DNA of 64,000 nucleotides from Sphingomonas sp. JUb134 (GCF_004341505.2 NZ_SLYP02000001.1:3124501-3188500), one strand, 5' to 3'; positions 52,918 through 62,510 are shown, numbered from the stretch's first letter. Translations and numbers: made by a program. The notes: generated by a model from the sequence alone, not told the origin.

Positions 52918-53769
52918 TCAGGAAGATAATATCTCACCGGTGTCCGGGTCGGACAGGGCACTGGCCTGGTTTTGCTCCGCCCCGCGACGTTTGCGTCCGG
53001 TGGACTGCTTGAGGCGATAGCTGTCGCCGTTCATGGTCAGGATGGTGGCATGGTGGGTGAGCCGGTCGAGCAGTGCGCCGGTCAGCCGCTCGGAGGCGAG
53101 CACCTGCGTCCAGTCCTCGAACGGCAGGTTGGAGGTGATGATGGTCGAGCCGCGCTCGTAGCGCTGCGACAGCACCTCGAAGAGCAGTTCGGCGCCGGTC
53201 GGGGACAACGGGACGTAGCCGAGTTCATCGACGACGAGCAGCTTCACGGCCGCCATCTCGCGTTGGAGCTTGAGCAGCCGTCGCTCGTCTCGCGCCTCCA
53301 TCAACTGGTTCACCAGCGAGGCCGCGGTAGTGAAGGCGACTGTGAAGCCCTTCTGGCAAGCCGCCAGGCCGAGCGCGAGGGCTACATGCGTCTTGCCTGT
53401 CCCGCTGTTGCCGAGCGCAATGACGTTCTCGCGGCGCAGGATATATTCGCACCGTGCGAGCTCGACCACCATCATCTTGTTCAGGCTGGGGATGGCGGTG
53501 AACTCGAAGGTGTCGAAGCTCTTCACAGCCGGGAAACGGGCTGCGCGGATCCGTCGCTCGATGGTCCGGCGCTCGCGGTCGATGAGCTCCAACTCGATAA
53601 GCCGCAACAGGTAGCGCGTGTGGTCGACCCCGCCTTGCGCGCATTCGCGCGCGACCTTTTCGTACTCGCGCAGAACGGTTGGCAGTTTGAGTTGTTTGAG
53701 ATGATGGGCGAGCAGCACCTGTGGCGTACCTGCGGTCGTGCCCACCGGCATGGCGTCCTTGTCCGTCAT
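52918..53769 (-). CDS. istB: IS21 helper ATPase IstB (copy 2)
   Basis: The protein is identical to IstB of copy 1 (283 residues, Walker A GNSGTGKTH, Walker B LLVVDELGY). The corresponding Glu codon is GAG here and GAA in copy 1. It starts at 53769, overlapping the istA stop. Confidence 0.95.
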   Translation of the reverse strand: MTDKDAMPVGTTAGTPQVLLAHHLKQLKLPTVLREYEKVARECAQGGVDHTRYLLRLIELELIDRERRTIERRIRAARFPAVKSFDTFEFTAIPSLNKMMVVELARCEYILRRENVIALGNSGTGKTHVALALGLAACQKGFTVAFTTAASLVNQLMEARDERRLLKLQREMAAVKLLVVDELGYVPLSPTGAELLFEVLSQRYERGSTIITSNLPFEDWTQVLASERLTGALLDRLTHHATILTMNGDSYRLKQSTGRKRRGAEQNQASALSDPDTGEILSS

Positions 53770-55253
53770 GCTGCCAGCACCGCATAGTCGGCCGCGCACG
53801 TCGTTTTGACGTCCATCTTGGGCACGTGCGGATACGCCGCTAAATCCAGGCGCGGCGGACGGCGCTCGATACGCGCCAGCGCGATGAGTTTTACCGCGTC
53901 AAAACCAGGTGCGCCCAACTGGACTGCCTCGGTCACGGCATCCGTGACGATGGGAAGCGGCATCGCCTCGAGCAGCCGCAGCACCTGGATGAACTCGCGT
54001 TTACCCTTGTTGCCCATCCGGGCCTCGAGCAGGTGGCGCAGATGCTGGAAGATGTCCGGCAGGTTCCAGTCCTGAAGGGCTGCCGCCTGGTCGAGCGCAC
54101 CGGGCTTGGTCTCGATGAGCGCGAGATAGTGCAGTGGGTTGGAGACGAATACGCCTTCGTCGTAGCAACGCGCGTGCCGGGCAATCTCTTCGCCCGCGCA
54201 TATGATGACGACCTCGTCGACGAACCCCTTCACCATCACGTCGCGGTAGCCGTACGCGGTCGGCACCGAATAGTCGTTGGTCCGGTAGCGCACCATCGCG
54301 GTCGACGACACGCGCGCCGCGCGTTTCTCGCATGGCTCCAGTGGTACGGACGGCAGCGTGCGCAATGCCGATACGTCTGCCGCCAGCCGCTCGGCAATGG
54401 TCTGCGCGTGCTGACCGGCATGCTCGCCCTGGCGCGTACGGCAGGACTCCTCGAACCTGGCGTTCAGGACATCGAAATTGGCAGCGACCGGCACGGGCAC
54501 CATGAAGTTGTTGCGCGCAAACTTCACCAGCCCCTCGACCTTGCCTTTGTCGTTGCCTCGCGCTGGACGCGCAAAACGGTCCTGAAACAGGTAGTGGCTG
54601 ACCAACTCGGTGAAGGCGCGTGTGCGCTCGCGCGTTCCATCGCCGCAGATCTTTGCCACGGCGATGGTTGTGTTGTCGTAGAGGATGGACAGCGGCACGC
54701 CCCCGAAGAACGCGAATGCCGACACGTGCCCGTCAAGAAACGCCTCGGTCGTCTCGCGCGGATACGCCTTGAAGAAGCAGGCATCCGACTGCGGCAGCGA
54801 CATGCAGAAATAGTGGATCTTCATCCGCTCCCCGCCGACGACCGCGACCGCCTCGCCAAAGTCGACCTGTGCATGCCCCGGCGGGTGCGCCAGCGGCACG
54901 AAGGTCTCGCGCCCGCGGGCCCTGCACAGCCGCACATGGTCCTTCACCATCGTGTAGCCGCCCGTATAGCCATGCTCGTCGCGCAGCCGCTCAAAGATCC
55001 GCTTGGCCGTGTGCTGCTGCTTGCCCGGCGCCTCGCGGTCGGCTGCCAGGATTGCGTCGATAACCGGTAGCAGCGTCCCGAGCTTCGGCTTGGTCGGAGG
55101 TTTCGTCCGGCGGTATCCAGGAGGCGCCGAATACAGGCACATCTTGCGTACCGTATCCCGGTTCAGCCCGAACACCTCCGCCGCTTCCCGGCGACTATGC
55201 CCCTCGACAAATACAAACCGTCTGACCGCTGCGTAGCTCTCCACGACAAACAT
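53766..55253 (-). CDS. istA: IS21-family transposase IstA (copy 2)
   Basis: This 495-residue transposase is the same as in copy 1, with the helix-turn-helix, HAQVDFGEAV, LSILYDNTTIAV and GKVEGLVKFARNN catalytic blocks. It appears intact, so either copy could supply transposase for both. Confidence 0.95.
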   Translation of the reverse strand: MFVVESYAAVRRFVFVEGHSRREAAEVFGLNRDTVRKMCLYSAPPGYRRTKPPTKPKLGTLLPVIDAILAADREAPGKQQHTAKRIFERLRDEHGYTGGYTMVKDHVRLCRARGRETFVPLAHPPGHAQVDFGEAVAVVGGERMKIHYFCMSLPQSDACFFKAYPRETTEAFLDGHVSAFAFFGGVPLSILYDNTTIAVAKICGDGTRERTRAFTELVSHYLFQDRFARPARGNDKGKVEGLVKFARNNFMVPVPVAANFDVLNARFEESCRTRQGEHAGQHAQTIAERLAADVSALRTLPSVPLEPCEKRAARVSSTAMVRYRTNDYSVPTAYGYRDVMVKGFVDEVVIICAGEEIARHARCYDEGVFVSNPLHYLALIETKPGALDQAAALQDWNLPDIFQHLRHLLEARMGNKGKREFIQVLRLLEAMPLPIVTDAVTEAVQLGAPGFDAVKLIALARIERRPPRLDLAAYPHVPKMDVKTTCAADYAVLAA

Positions 55254-55366
55254 CCCCGCCGCTCCGCAAAGGGAGCAGCTTACCAACTGGCCGGATTTTA
55301 CTCCGCCCCCGACGGCACTGCGCCGGCGGTCCTGTGGCCTGGTTTGTCACCGCCCTTCACATGCCT

Positions 55367-55393
55367 GTCAAAGCTGGAGTGCCCAGCTTTGAC
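55367..55393 (-). terminator. Hairpin just after tRNA-Thr
   Basis: GTCAAAGCTGG and CCAGCTTTGAC form an 11-bp perfect stem with a 5-nt loop, 7 bp past the tRNA CCA end and 6 bp before IS21 copy 2. It is probably the tRNA terminator, although no T tract is seen. Confidence 0.55.
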
Positions 55394-55399
55394 CGGGAG

Positions 55400-55475
55400 T
55401 GGTGCCGCTTACAGGACTCGAACCTGTGACCCCCGCATTACGAATGCGATGCTCTACCAACTGAGCTAAAGCGGC
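55400..55475 (-). tRNA. tRNA-Thr (anticodon CGT)
   Basis: The 76-nt gene folds as a standard cloverleaf: acceptor GCCGCTT/AAGCGGC, D arm TAGCTCAGTTGGTAGAGCA and anticodon loop TTCGTAA with CGT at 34-36. The T arm is ACAGGTTCGAGTCCTGT, followed by discriminator A and an encoded CCA. It reads ACG codons. The IS-rich region begins at its 3' side, as is common for genomic islands, though no att repeat was found. Confidence 0.97.
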
Positions 55476-55658
55476 ACATGGGGCGCACAGCGCCTCGTGG
55501 GAAGCGCGCGCTTACCAGCGGGTGGCGGCGGTGGCAAGCGCCGCTTGCGCTGTTTTCGCACATTACCGGCCGCCGGCACCCGCCGGCGATTGTTTCATTC
55601 ATCCTTTACCATGAACCGTCACAATGCACCCGGGCAGCGACGCCCGTGAGGATCGACT

Positions 55659-56507
55659 ATGGACAGGGCGCGCGGGCCGGACGATCAGCCCGAACGAGAG
55701 GAGTTCGACCGCGATGGCGTCGGACAGGGGCCGGAACCGCAGCGCGTGATCGGCGGCGACGAGCGGCGGATGCATGTCCGCGCGTACAACCACTGGATTT
55801 CGCTGCTTAAGGGCCGCACCTATCCGACCATCGACGAGCTGGATCTCGCAGCGGCCGGCGATTTCGGCCCGCACGGCGTGCTGCTCGACTTCTCGCACGA
55901 CGATGCCGAGCCGCGCATCCGCTTCATCGGTCATGCCGTGCGCGAGGAGTGCGGCGTCACCTCCGGCATCCTCAGGATCGCGGACGTACCGCAGGGCTCG
56001 CTGCTGGCGCGCCTCACCGAACAATATCCGCAGATCCTGGCCAGCCGCGCGCCGATCGGGTTCGAGGCGGAGTTCGTGTCGCAACGCGGCCATCCCACCC
56101 TCTATCGCGGCATCCTGATGCCCTTCTCGTCCGACCAGCGCCGGATCAACTTCATCTATGGCGTGATCAACTGGAAGGAAGTCGCCGACGCGCGCATCCA
56201 GGCGCAGCTGGCAGCGGAGATGGCGGACGCCCGCAGCACCGATGCGCCGCCCCCCGCCCCCGTCGCACCCGCCTGGGCAGACGGGCCGAGCGCAGGGCTG
56301 GACGCGCCCGAGGGCAACCTTCGATCCGCGAGCGACGTGTTGCGTACCGCCCCCGCGCTCGGATCGGTCGACCTGGATGCAGGGACGGAGGAGTTCGTTC
56401 TGCTGCTCGGCCGTGCGACGCTGGACGGCCGCGTCGAGATCGTCGGCGCCGTGGACGGCAGCGATGGTCTCACGCAGGAGGCGATCCGCCGCGTGCGGCG
56501 CGACTGA
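55659..56507 (+). CDS. PAS_5-type domain protein
   Basis: The 282-residue protein carries one PAS_5 domain (about residues 38-180: MHVRAYNHWISLLKGRTYPT, RIRFIGHAVREECGVTSGIL, FEAEFVSQRGHPTLYRGILM, INFIYGVINWKEVADARIQ). There is no kinase, GGDEF or HTH output domain. The rest is Pro/Ala-rich linker plus a short conserved end (LGRATLDGRVEIVGAVDGSD). Genes of this type often lie beside NAD-glutamate dehydrogenase in sphingomonads; the ligand is unknown. ATG at 55659 follows a GAGG site; an internal ATG at 55770 starts exactly at the PAS domain and is an alternative. Confidence 0.8.
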   Translation: MDRARGPDDQPEREEFDRDGVGQGPEPQRVIGGDERRMHVRAYNHWISLLKGRTYPTIDELDLAAAGDFGPHGVLLDFSHDDAEPRIRFIGHAVREECGVTSGILRIADVPQGSLLARLTEQYPQILASRAPIGFEAEFVSQRGHPTLYRGILMPFSSDQRRINFIYGVINWKEVADARIQAQLAAEMADARSTDAPPPAPVAPAWADGPSAGLDAPEGNLRSASDVLRTAPALGSVDLDAGTEEFVLLLGRATLDGRVEIVGAVDGSDGLTQEAIRRVRRD

Positions 56508-56578
56508 CGCAGCGCAGCAATCCCTTCGCACCTGCGACAAGGGTTGAGCCGGTCGAAGCCGGGGCGCATATCCCTGCC

Positions 56579-59500
56579 ATGACCGAAGAGGATAAGGTGC
56601 CGCAGGCAATTGCGGCGAGGTTGTTCGATGGTGCGCTTCCGAGCGAACTCGAAGGGCTCGGAACCGAGGAACGGGAGGCGGCGGTACGGCTGGTGGCAGA
56701 TGCCGCCCGCGCCCGCCCGCCCGGGTCGGCCTCCATCGCCATCGACAGTGTCACCACCGACGGGCGCCGCCGCATGCGGCTTGCCGTCGTCAACGACGAC
56801 ATGCCCTTCCTGGTCGATTCGATCGCGGCCGCGATCACGGGCCACAATCTTCTCATCGAACGCATCATCCACCCCGTGCTCCCGGTCGTGCGCGACGCAG
56901 CCGGCTCCATTGTCGACATCGCCGACGGCGGCGCGCGCGAATCGATGGTCTATATCGAGATGGACCGCGTCGACGCCCGGCTGCGCCGCGAACTGAGCGA
57001 CGAGATCGAACGCAACCTGGCGGACGTCCGCGCCGCAGTCGCCGATTGGCAGCCGATGCAGCAGGCGATGCGCGACGATGCGGCGCAGACGCCCGATCCG
57101 GAGACCCGCGCGCTGCTCGAATGGTTCCTGGACCGCAACTTCACGCTGCTGGGGCACCTGCGCTGGTCGGCGGGCGAGAGCGACCGTGACTGCCTGGGCA
57201 TCGCCCGCCGGCCGATCCACAGCCAGATGCTCGCCGAAAGCTCCCGCCAGCGCGCGATCGCCTGGTTCGAAGCAGGCCACTCGCTGCTGCTGCTCAAATC
57301 GAACGCGCTATCGACCGTCCACCGCCGCGCGCCCCTCGACCTGGTCGTGCTGCCGATCCGCGACGGCGGCCAGGTCGTCGGCCTGTCGATCCACGCCGGG
57401 CTCTGGACCAGCGCCGCGCTGCATGCCGCCCCCGCCGAGGTACCGGTGCTGCGCCGCAACCTCGCCGCGCTCCAGGCGCAGTTCGGCTTCGATCCCACGG
57501 GTCATGCCGGCAAGTCGCTCGCCCATGCGCTGACCGCCCTGCCCCATGATCTCACCACGGCCTTTCCGCCGGAGGCACTGGAGACGCTGGCGCTCACCGC
57601 CATGTCGATCGCGGACCGGCCGCGCTCGCGGGTGGTGCTGATCCGCAGCCCGCTCGGACGCCACCTGTTCGCGTTCGTCTGGCTGCAGCGCGACGATCTC
57701 TCGACCGGTCGGCGCAGCGCCATTGGCGACATGCTGTGCGAGGCGGCGCACGCCCGGCTGCTCAGCTGGACGATCGCCGTCGAGGGCGACGCCGCGCTGA
57801 TCCGCTACATGCTCGACCTGCGCGGCGAGGGGCAGATGCCCGACGGCGCGGAGCTCGACCGGCGCGTCGAACGGATGGTCCGCGGCTGGAGCCCGGCGAT
57901 CGAGGCGGCGCTGGGCGAGATCGCGCCCTCAGGCGCCGCCGCCCGGCTGGCGCTGCGCTATGCCACGGCCTTCCCGGTCAACTACCGCAACGTCAACACG
58001 GCCGAGGAAGCGGCGCACGACGTGCTGCGCCTGGGCAGTCTCAGCGACACCGGCAGCCGCTCGGTCCGCATCCTGACGGCGCCCGACGGAACGCTGCGGA
58101 TCAAGCTCTACCGCCAGGGCGGCGCGCTCTCGCTGTCGGATGCGGTGCCGGTGTTCGAGAACTTCGGTTTCCGCGTGGTGGAGGAAATCCCCACCCGCCT
58201 CAGCGACGAGGCGCAGTCCTTCATCCACGACTTCGCGGTCGAGCTGCCCGGCGCCACCGGTGCGCCGCAGTTCGACGTGCGGGTGGCCGAGGAAGCGATC
58301 GCCGCCGTGCTGGAGAACCGGGCGGAAAACGACGGCTTCAACCGGCTCATCGTGGAAGCCGGGCTCGCCCCTGCCTCAGTGGTGCTGTTCCGCGCCTGGT
58401 TCCGCTATCTGCGCCAGGCGGGGCTCACCTACCCGCTCGGCACCGTCGTCGACGCGCTCCGGCGCGCGCCGAAGGTGGCGCGTGCGCTGGTCGAGCGCTT
58501 CGCCGCGATCCACGATCCGGCGAATGCGGACGCGGCGAGGGCCGAGGAAGCGGACGCCGCGATCGAGCGCGGGCTCGACGCCGTCTCCGCCATCGACGAC
58601 GACCGCATCCTGCGCGCGATGCGAGCGCTGATCGGCGCGACGCTGCGCACCAACGCCTTTGCCCCCGCCGCGGCCGAAGCGCTGGCGTTCAAGCTCGACA
58701 GCGCCAAGGTGCCGGGCCTGCCCAAGCCGCTGCCGTGGCGGGAGATCTTCGTCTATTCGCCGCGCGTGGAGGGCATCCACCTCCGCGCGGGTCCGGTCGC
58801 CCGCGGTGGTCTGCGCTGGTCGGACCGGCGCGACGACTTCCGCACCGAGATCCTGGGCCTGATGAAGGCGCAGCGGGTCAAGAACGCGGTGATCGTGCCG
58901 ACCGGCGCCAAGGGCGGCTTCTACCCCAAGCAGCTCCCTTCTCCCTCGGATCGCGACGCCTGGCTGGCGGAGGGGACGGAGAGCTACCGCATCTTCATCC
59001 GCACGCTGCTGTCGATCACCGACAACCTCGTCGAGAACCGCGTCGTCCATCCGGAGGGCGTGACGATCCTCGATGGCGAGGACCCCTATTTCGTGGTCGC
59101 CGCCGACAAGGGGACCGCCACCTTCTCCGACGTCGCCAATGCGCTGGCGATGGAGCGCGGCTTCTGGCTGGGCGATGCCTTCGCCAGCGGCGGCAGCCAC
59201 GGCTATGACCACAAGGCGATGGGCATCACCGCCCGCGGCGGCTGGGTGTCGGTCCAGCGCCACTTCCTGGAAATGGGCGTCGACGTGCAGGCCGATCCGG
59301 TCACCGTCGTCGGCTGCGGCGACATGTCGGGCGACGTGTTCGGCAACGGCATGCTCCTGTCCAAGTCGATCAAGCTGCAGGCCGCGTTCGACCACCGCCA
59401 CATCTTCCTCGATCCGAACCCGGATGCCGCCAAGAGCTGGGAGGAGCGCCAGCGGCTGTTCAACCTCCCCCGCTCCAGCTGGGACGATTACGACAAGGGC

Positions 59501-61177
59501 CTGATCTCGGAAGGCGGCGGCGTCTTCCCGCGCACCGCCAAGACGATCCCGCTGTCCGAGCCCGTGCGCCGCATGCTGGGCATCGAGGACACCGAGCTCG
59601 ACCCGACCGCGCTGATCTCCGCGATCCTGCGCGCGCCCGCCGACCTGCTGTGGTTCGGCGGCATCGGCACCTATGTGAAGGCAGGGCACGAGGCGCATTC
59701 GGACGTCGGCGATCCCGCCAACGATCGCATCCGCGTCAATGCGGAGGCGCTGCGCGTAAAGGTCGTCGGCGAAGGCGCGAACCTGGGCGTCACGCAAGCC
59801 GCGCGCATCGCCTTTGCGGCCAAGGGCGGCCGCATCAACACCGACTTCATCGACAATTCGGCGGGCGTCGACTGCTCGGACAACGAGGTCAACATCAAGA
59901 TCGCGCTGAACCGCGAGATGACGGAAGGGCGGCTCGGGTTCGAGGATCGCAACGCGTTGCTGGCCGAGATGACCGACGACGTCGCCCGGCTGGTGCTGGA
60001 GGACAACCGCCTCCAGACGCTCGCCCTCTCCTTCATGGAGGGCGATGGCGCCGTCGCGGTGCCGAGCTATGTCCGCGTGATCGAGATGCTCGAAAGCGCC
60101 GGCCGGCTCGACCGCGCCGTCGAGGGCCTCGCCCCCAACGACGAGCTGCTGCGCCGCGCGCAGGAGGGCCAGGGCTTCACCCGCCCGGAGCTGGCGGTGC
60201 TGCTCGCCTCGGCCAAGCTCGCGCTCCAGGACGCGATCGAGGCGAACCAGCTCGGCCATACCCCCGAACTGCTGCCGGACCTGCAGGCCGCGTTCCCGCG
60301 CGCCATGCAGGCGCGGTTCGGCGATGCGATCGAACAGCACCGCCTGCGTGGGGAGATCGTCGCCACCAAGCTCGCCAACCGCATCGTCAACCGGCTGGGC
60401 GTGCTCCATCCGACCGAACTGGTCGAGGAGGAAGGCGCTGCCGTCGGCGATCTGGCCGCGATGTTCGTCGTCGCCGAGCGGCTGTTCGACCTGCCCACCC
60501 TCTGGGCGCAGATCGAGCAGGCGGACATCAGCGAGGACGCACGCCTCGCGCTGATCGGCCATGCCGCCGCCGCCACCCGCGTGCAGATCGCCGACCTGCT
60601 GCGCGCCTGCCGCCCGGGCACGCGCCCGGCCGAGGCCATCGCGCGGCTGAAGCCGGCGATCGACCGCCTGGACGCGCAGGCGGATTCGCTCCTGCTGAGC
60701 GAGGCCCGGGCCCAGAGCGAGCGGATGCGCGAGCGCCTCGCCGCGGCCGGCGCTCCCGACGCGCTCAGCGCCCGGGTCGTCCGCTTGTTCGACCTGGACG
60801 GCGCCATCGGCCTGGCCGACCTGGGTGCAGAGCGCGGGGTCGACGAAGTGGTGCTCGCCCATGCGTTCACGCATCTGGGCGAGGCACTGGGGCTCGACTG
60901 GGCGCAGGCCGCCACGGCGCGCATCACCAGCGGCGATCCGTGGGAGCGGCTGCTGATCGCGGGTCTCTCGCGCGACTTCCAGCAGCTGCGGCTCGACTTC
61001 CTCGCCCGGATCGACGGCACCGATCCGCAGGCGGCGGTCGATGCCTGGATGGCGGAGAACCAGCCTCGCGTCGCGCAGTTCACTGCGCTCGTGGCCCGTG
61101 CCCGGCTGGCGCCCACCCCGACGCTGGCGATCCTCGCGCAGATCGCCGGGCAGGCGCGCGTCCTGCTGGGGCGTTGA
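56579..61177 (+). CDS. gdhB: NAD-specific glutamate dehydrogenase, large (about 180 kDa) class
   Basis: The 1532-residue enzyme converts glutamate and NAD+ to 2-oxoglutarate, ammonia and NADH. It is the L-180 class with a long N-terminal regulatory region (about residues 1-640, containing ACT-like segments such as VVNDDMPFLVDSIAAAI and EWFLDRNFTLLGHL) and a C-terminal helical region. The catalytic core shows RGGLRWSDRRDDFRTEILGL, AQRVKNAVIVPTGAKGGF (with the active-site Lys), SFGIGTYVK-like LWFGGIGTYVKAG and VVGEGANLGVTQAARIAFA. The ATG at 56579 gives the usual start. The gene is complete, 71 bp after the PAS gene and followed by a strong terminator. Confidence 0.95.
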   Translation: MTEEDKVPQAIAARLFDGALPSELEGLGTEEREAAVRLVADAARARPPGSASIAIDSVTTDGRRRMRLAVVNDDMPFLVDSIAAAITGHNLLIERIIHPVLPVVRDAAGSIVDIADGGARESMVYIEMDRVDARLRRELSDEIERNLADVRAAVADWQPMQQAMRDDAAQTPDPETRALLEWFLDRNFTLLGHLRWSAGESDRDCLGIARRPIHSQMLAESSRQRAIAWFEAGHSLLLLKSNALSTVHRRAPLDLVVLPIRDGGQVVGLSIHAGLWTSAALHAAPAEVPVLRRNLAALQAQFGFDPTGHAGKSLAHALTALPHDLTTAFPPEALETLALTAMSIADRPRSRVVLIRSPLGRHLFAFVWLQRDDLSTGRRSAIGDMLCEAAHARLLSWTIAVEGDAALIRYMLDLRGEGQMPDGAELDRRVERMVRGWSPAIEAALGEIAPSGAAARLALRYATAFPVNYRNVNTAEEAAHDVLRLGSLSDTGSRSVRILTAPDGTLRIKLYRQGGALSLSDAVPVFENFGFRVVEEIPTRLSDEAQSFIHDFAVELPGATGAPQFDVRVAEEAIAAVLENRAENDGFNRLIVEAGLAPASVVLFRAWFRYLRQAGLTYPLGTVVDALRRAPKVARALVERFAAIHDPANADAARAEEADAAIERGLDAVSAIDDDRILRAMRALIGATLRTNAFAPAAAEALAFKLDSAKVPGLPKPLPWREIFVYSPRVEGIHLRAGPVARGGLRWSDRRDDFRTEILGLMKAQRVKNAVIVPTGAKGGFYPKQLPSPSDRDAWLAEGTESYRIFIRTLLSITDNLVENRVVHPEGVTILDGEDPYFVVAADKGTATFSDVANALAMERGFWLGDAFASGGSHGYDHKAMGITARGGWVSVQRHFLEMGVDVQADPVTVVGCGDMSGDVFGNGMLLSKSIKLQAAFDHRHIFLDPNPDAAKSWEERQRLFNLPRSSWDDYDKGLISEGGGVFPRTAKTIPLSEPVRRMLGIEDTELDPTALISAILRAPADLLWFGGIGTYVKAGHEAHSDVGDPANDRIRVNAEALRVKVVGEGANLGVTQAARIAFAAKGGRINTDFIDNSAGVDCSDNEVNIKIALNREMTEGRLGFEDRNALLAEMTDDVARLVLEDNRLQTLALSFMEGDGAVAVPSYVRVIEMLESAGRLDRAVEGLAPNDELLRRAQEGQGFTRPELAVLLASAKLALQDAIEANQLGHTPELLPDLQAAFPRAMQARFGDAIEQHRLRGEIVATKLANRIVNRLGVLHPTELVEEEGAAVGDLAAMFVVAERLFDLPTLWAQIEQADISEDARLALIGHAAAATRVQIADLLRACRPGTRPAEAIARLKPAIDRLDAQADSLLLSEARAQSERMRERLAAAGAPDALSARVVRLFDLDGAIGLADLGAERGVDEVVLAHAFTHLGEALGLDWAQAATARITSGDPWERLLIAGLSRDFQQLRLDFLARIDGTDPQAAVDAWMAENQPRVAQFTALVARARLAPTPTLAILAQIAGQARVLLGR

Positions 61178-61180
61178 TCC

Positions 61181-61217
61181 AAGGCCGCGGCGGCCCTTCG
61201 GGGTCGCCGCGGTCCTT
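61181..61217 (+). terminator. Long hairpin terminator after NAD-GDH
   Basis: AAGGCCGCGGCGGCCC pairs with GGGTCGCCGCGGTCCTT (one bulged T) around a stable TTCG loop, 3 bp after the stop codon. Confidence 0.75.
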
Positions 61218-61250
61218 AGGCCTGAGGCGTTCCTCACTTCCTTGTTGCAA

Positions 61251-61266
61251 TTGAGAATTGTTCGCG
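61251..61266. promoter_or_regulatory. Fur-box-like sequence before the PepSY gene
   Basis: TTGAGAATTGTTCGCG resembles the TTGAGAATnATTCGCA pattern of proteobacterial Fur boxes, with a mismatch. It also contains the inverted CAATT-GAG-AATTG from 61248. It lies 37-52 bp upstream of the ATG at 61303. Confidence 0.45.
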
Positions 61267-61302
61267 TATTCGAAAGGCACCTTCTTTCGAACAGCGATCC
61301 GC

Positions 61303-61956
61303 ATGCCTCCAGCAGCCGCCGTCCCCTCCCCGTCCGTGCCCCGCAAGAAGAGCCGCAAGGCCTTCTGGCTACGTCAGTTGCACACCTGGCACTGGATGAG
61401 CTCGGCGCTCAGCCTGATCGGCCTGCTCCTGTTCGCAATCACGGGCTTCACGCTCAACCACGCCGCCGACATCGAGGGGACGCCCACCGTCGCTTCCGGC
61501 CAGGCGACGCTGCCGGCCGATCTGCTGCCGCTCGTCCGCCCCGATGATCGCCCCGACGGCAAGCGCCCGCTTCCCGCCCCGGTCGCCGCCTGGATAGCCA
61601 AGACGCTGCCGCTGACGCCGCACGGCGATGCGGAATGGTCCGCCGGCGAAGTGTACCTCGGCCTCCCCCGCCCCGGTGGCGACGGCTGGGTCGCGATCGA
61701 CCGCGAGACCGGCGCCGTCACCAGCGAGCGCACCGATCGCGGCTGGATCGCCTACCTCAACGATCTCCACAAAGGCCGCAACGCCGGCACCGCCTGGAGC
61801 TGGTTCATCGACATCTTCGTCGGCGCCTGCGTCATCTTCTCGGTGACGGGCCTGTTCCTGCTCCAGCTCCACTCGGCCAAGCGCCGCAGCACCTGGCCGC
61901 TGGTCGGCCTGGGGCTGGTGATCCCGGCCTTGATCGCCGTCTTCCTGATCCACTGA
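61303..61956 (+). CDS. PepSY-associated transmembrane protein
   Basis: The 217-residue membrane protein starts MPPAAAVPSPSVPRKKSRKA and has helices at about residues 33-53 (SALSLIGLLLFAITGFTLNH), 165-187 (WSWFIDIFVGACVIFSVTGL) and 195-216. A periplasmic PepSY-like domain lies between (WVAIDRETGAVTSERTDRG). His residues in WHW, LNHA and LNDLHKG are placed like heme or metal ligands of the family, which includes siderophore-linked iron reductases. It starts the PepSY-DUF2271-DUF4198-ApbE cluster and lies behind a Fur-box-like site. Confidence 0.87.
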   Translation: MPPAAAVPSPSVPRKKSRKAFWLRQLHTWHWMSSALSLIGLLLFAITGFTLNHAADIEGTPTVASGQATLPADLLPLVRPDDRPDGKRPLPAPVAAWIAKTLPLTPHGDAEWSAGEVYLGLPRPGGDGWVAIDRETGAVTSERTDRGWIAYLNDLHKGRNAGTAWSWFIDIFVGACVIFSVTGLFLLQLHSAKRRSTWPLVGLGLVIPALIAVFLIH

Positions 61957-61976
61957 GACCCCTGGGAGCCTTGCCC

Positions 61977-62510
61977 ATGCACGTCCGCCACCATCTCGTG
62001 CTCACCGGCCTGCCGCTGGTCGCCGCCGCCGCCGGCATCGCCGCGCCCGCCCAGGCGCAGACGCTCGAGCTGTCGATCACCATCCCGCGCCTGTCGGTCG
62101 CCGAATATCACAAGCCCTATGTGGCCGTGTGGCTGGAGAAGGAGGGCGGCGGCGCCCGCACCCTGGCGGTCTGGTACGACCATGACATGAAGAATGGCGA
62201 GGGCACCAAATGGCTGCGCGACGTGCGCCAATGGTGGCGCGCCTCCGGCCGCAGCATGTCCTTCCCCGCCGATGGCGTGACCGGCGCCACCCGCGCGCCC
62301 GGCACGCACAAGCTCAGCTTCTCCGCGGGCAAGGGCCCGCTCGGCCAGCTCGGCCCGGCCAAATACACGCTGGTGGTAGAGGCGGCGCGCGAAGTCGGCG
62401 GCCGCGAGCTGCTGCGCCTGCCCTTCGCGTGGCCGCCGGCCGGCGGCGGCACCGCCCGCGCCGCGGGGACCAGCGAATTGGGCGCGGTGACGCTCACCGT
62501 CCGCCGCTGA
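61977..62510 (+). CDS. DUF2271 protein, predicted flavinylated periplasmic carrier
   Basis: The 177-residue protein has a signal peptide ending AAPAQAQ and a DUF2271 beta domain (TLELSITIPRLSVAEYHKPY, VWLEKEGGGARTLAVWYDHD). Residues 99-105 read D-G-V-T-G-A-T, exactly the Dxx(S/T)GA(S/T) motif in which ApbE attaches FMN to the last Thr (T105). DUF2271 proteins with ApbE neighbours have been linked to extracytosolic flavin-based electron transfer, and the adjacent apbE gene supports this. The start is the ATG at 61977, after a TGGGAG ribosome-binding site. Confidence 0.85.
   Translation: MHVRHHLVLTGLPLVAAAAGIAAPAQAQTLELSITIPRLSVAEYHKPYVAVWLEKEGGGARTLAVWYDHDMKNGEGTKWLRDVRQWWRASGRSMSFPADGVTGATRAPGTHKLSFSAGKGPLGQLGPAKYTLVVEAAREVGGRELLRLPFAWPPAGGGTARAAGTSELGAVTLTVRR

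Larger units (their letters stand above)
52789..55361 (-). mobile_element. IS21-family element, copy 2 (2573 bp)
   Basis: This is an inverted copy of the element at 12173-14745, of equal length, with the same terminal repeats (TGTCAACGGCGGAGC at 52789; reversed TGTGAAGGGCGG ending at 55361). Only one base difference (synonymous, in istB) was noticed. It interrupts an unknown gene on one side and ends 38 bp from tRNA-Thr on the other. No target duplication is visible. Confidence 0.93.

Noticed and set aside
58376..61237. 953-codon open frame opposite to NAD-GDH
   Set aside because: An antisense shadow of a highly conserved enzyme; no ribosome-binding site or motifs.
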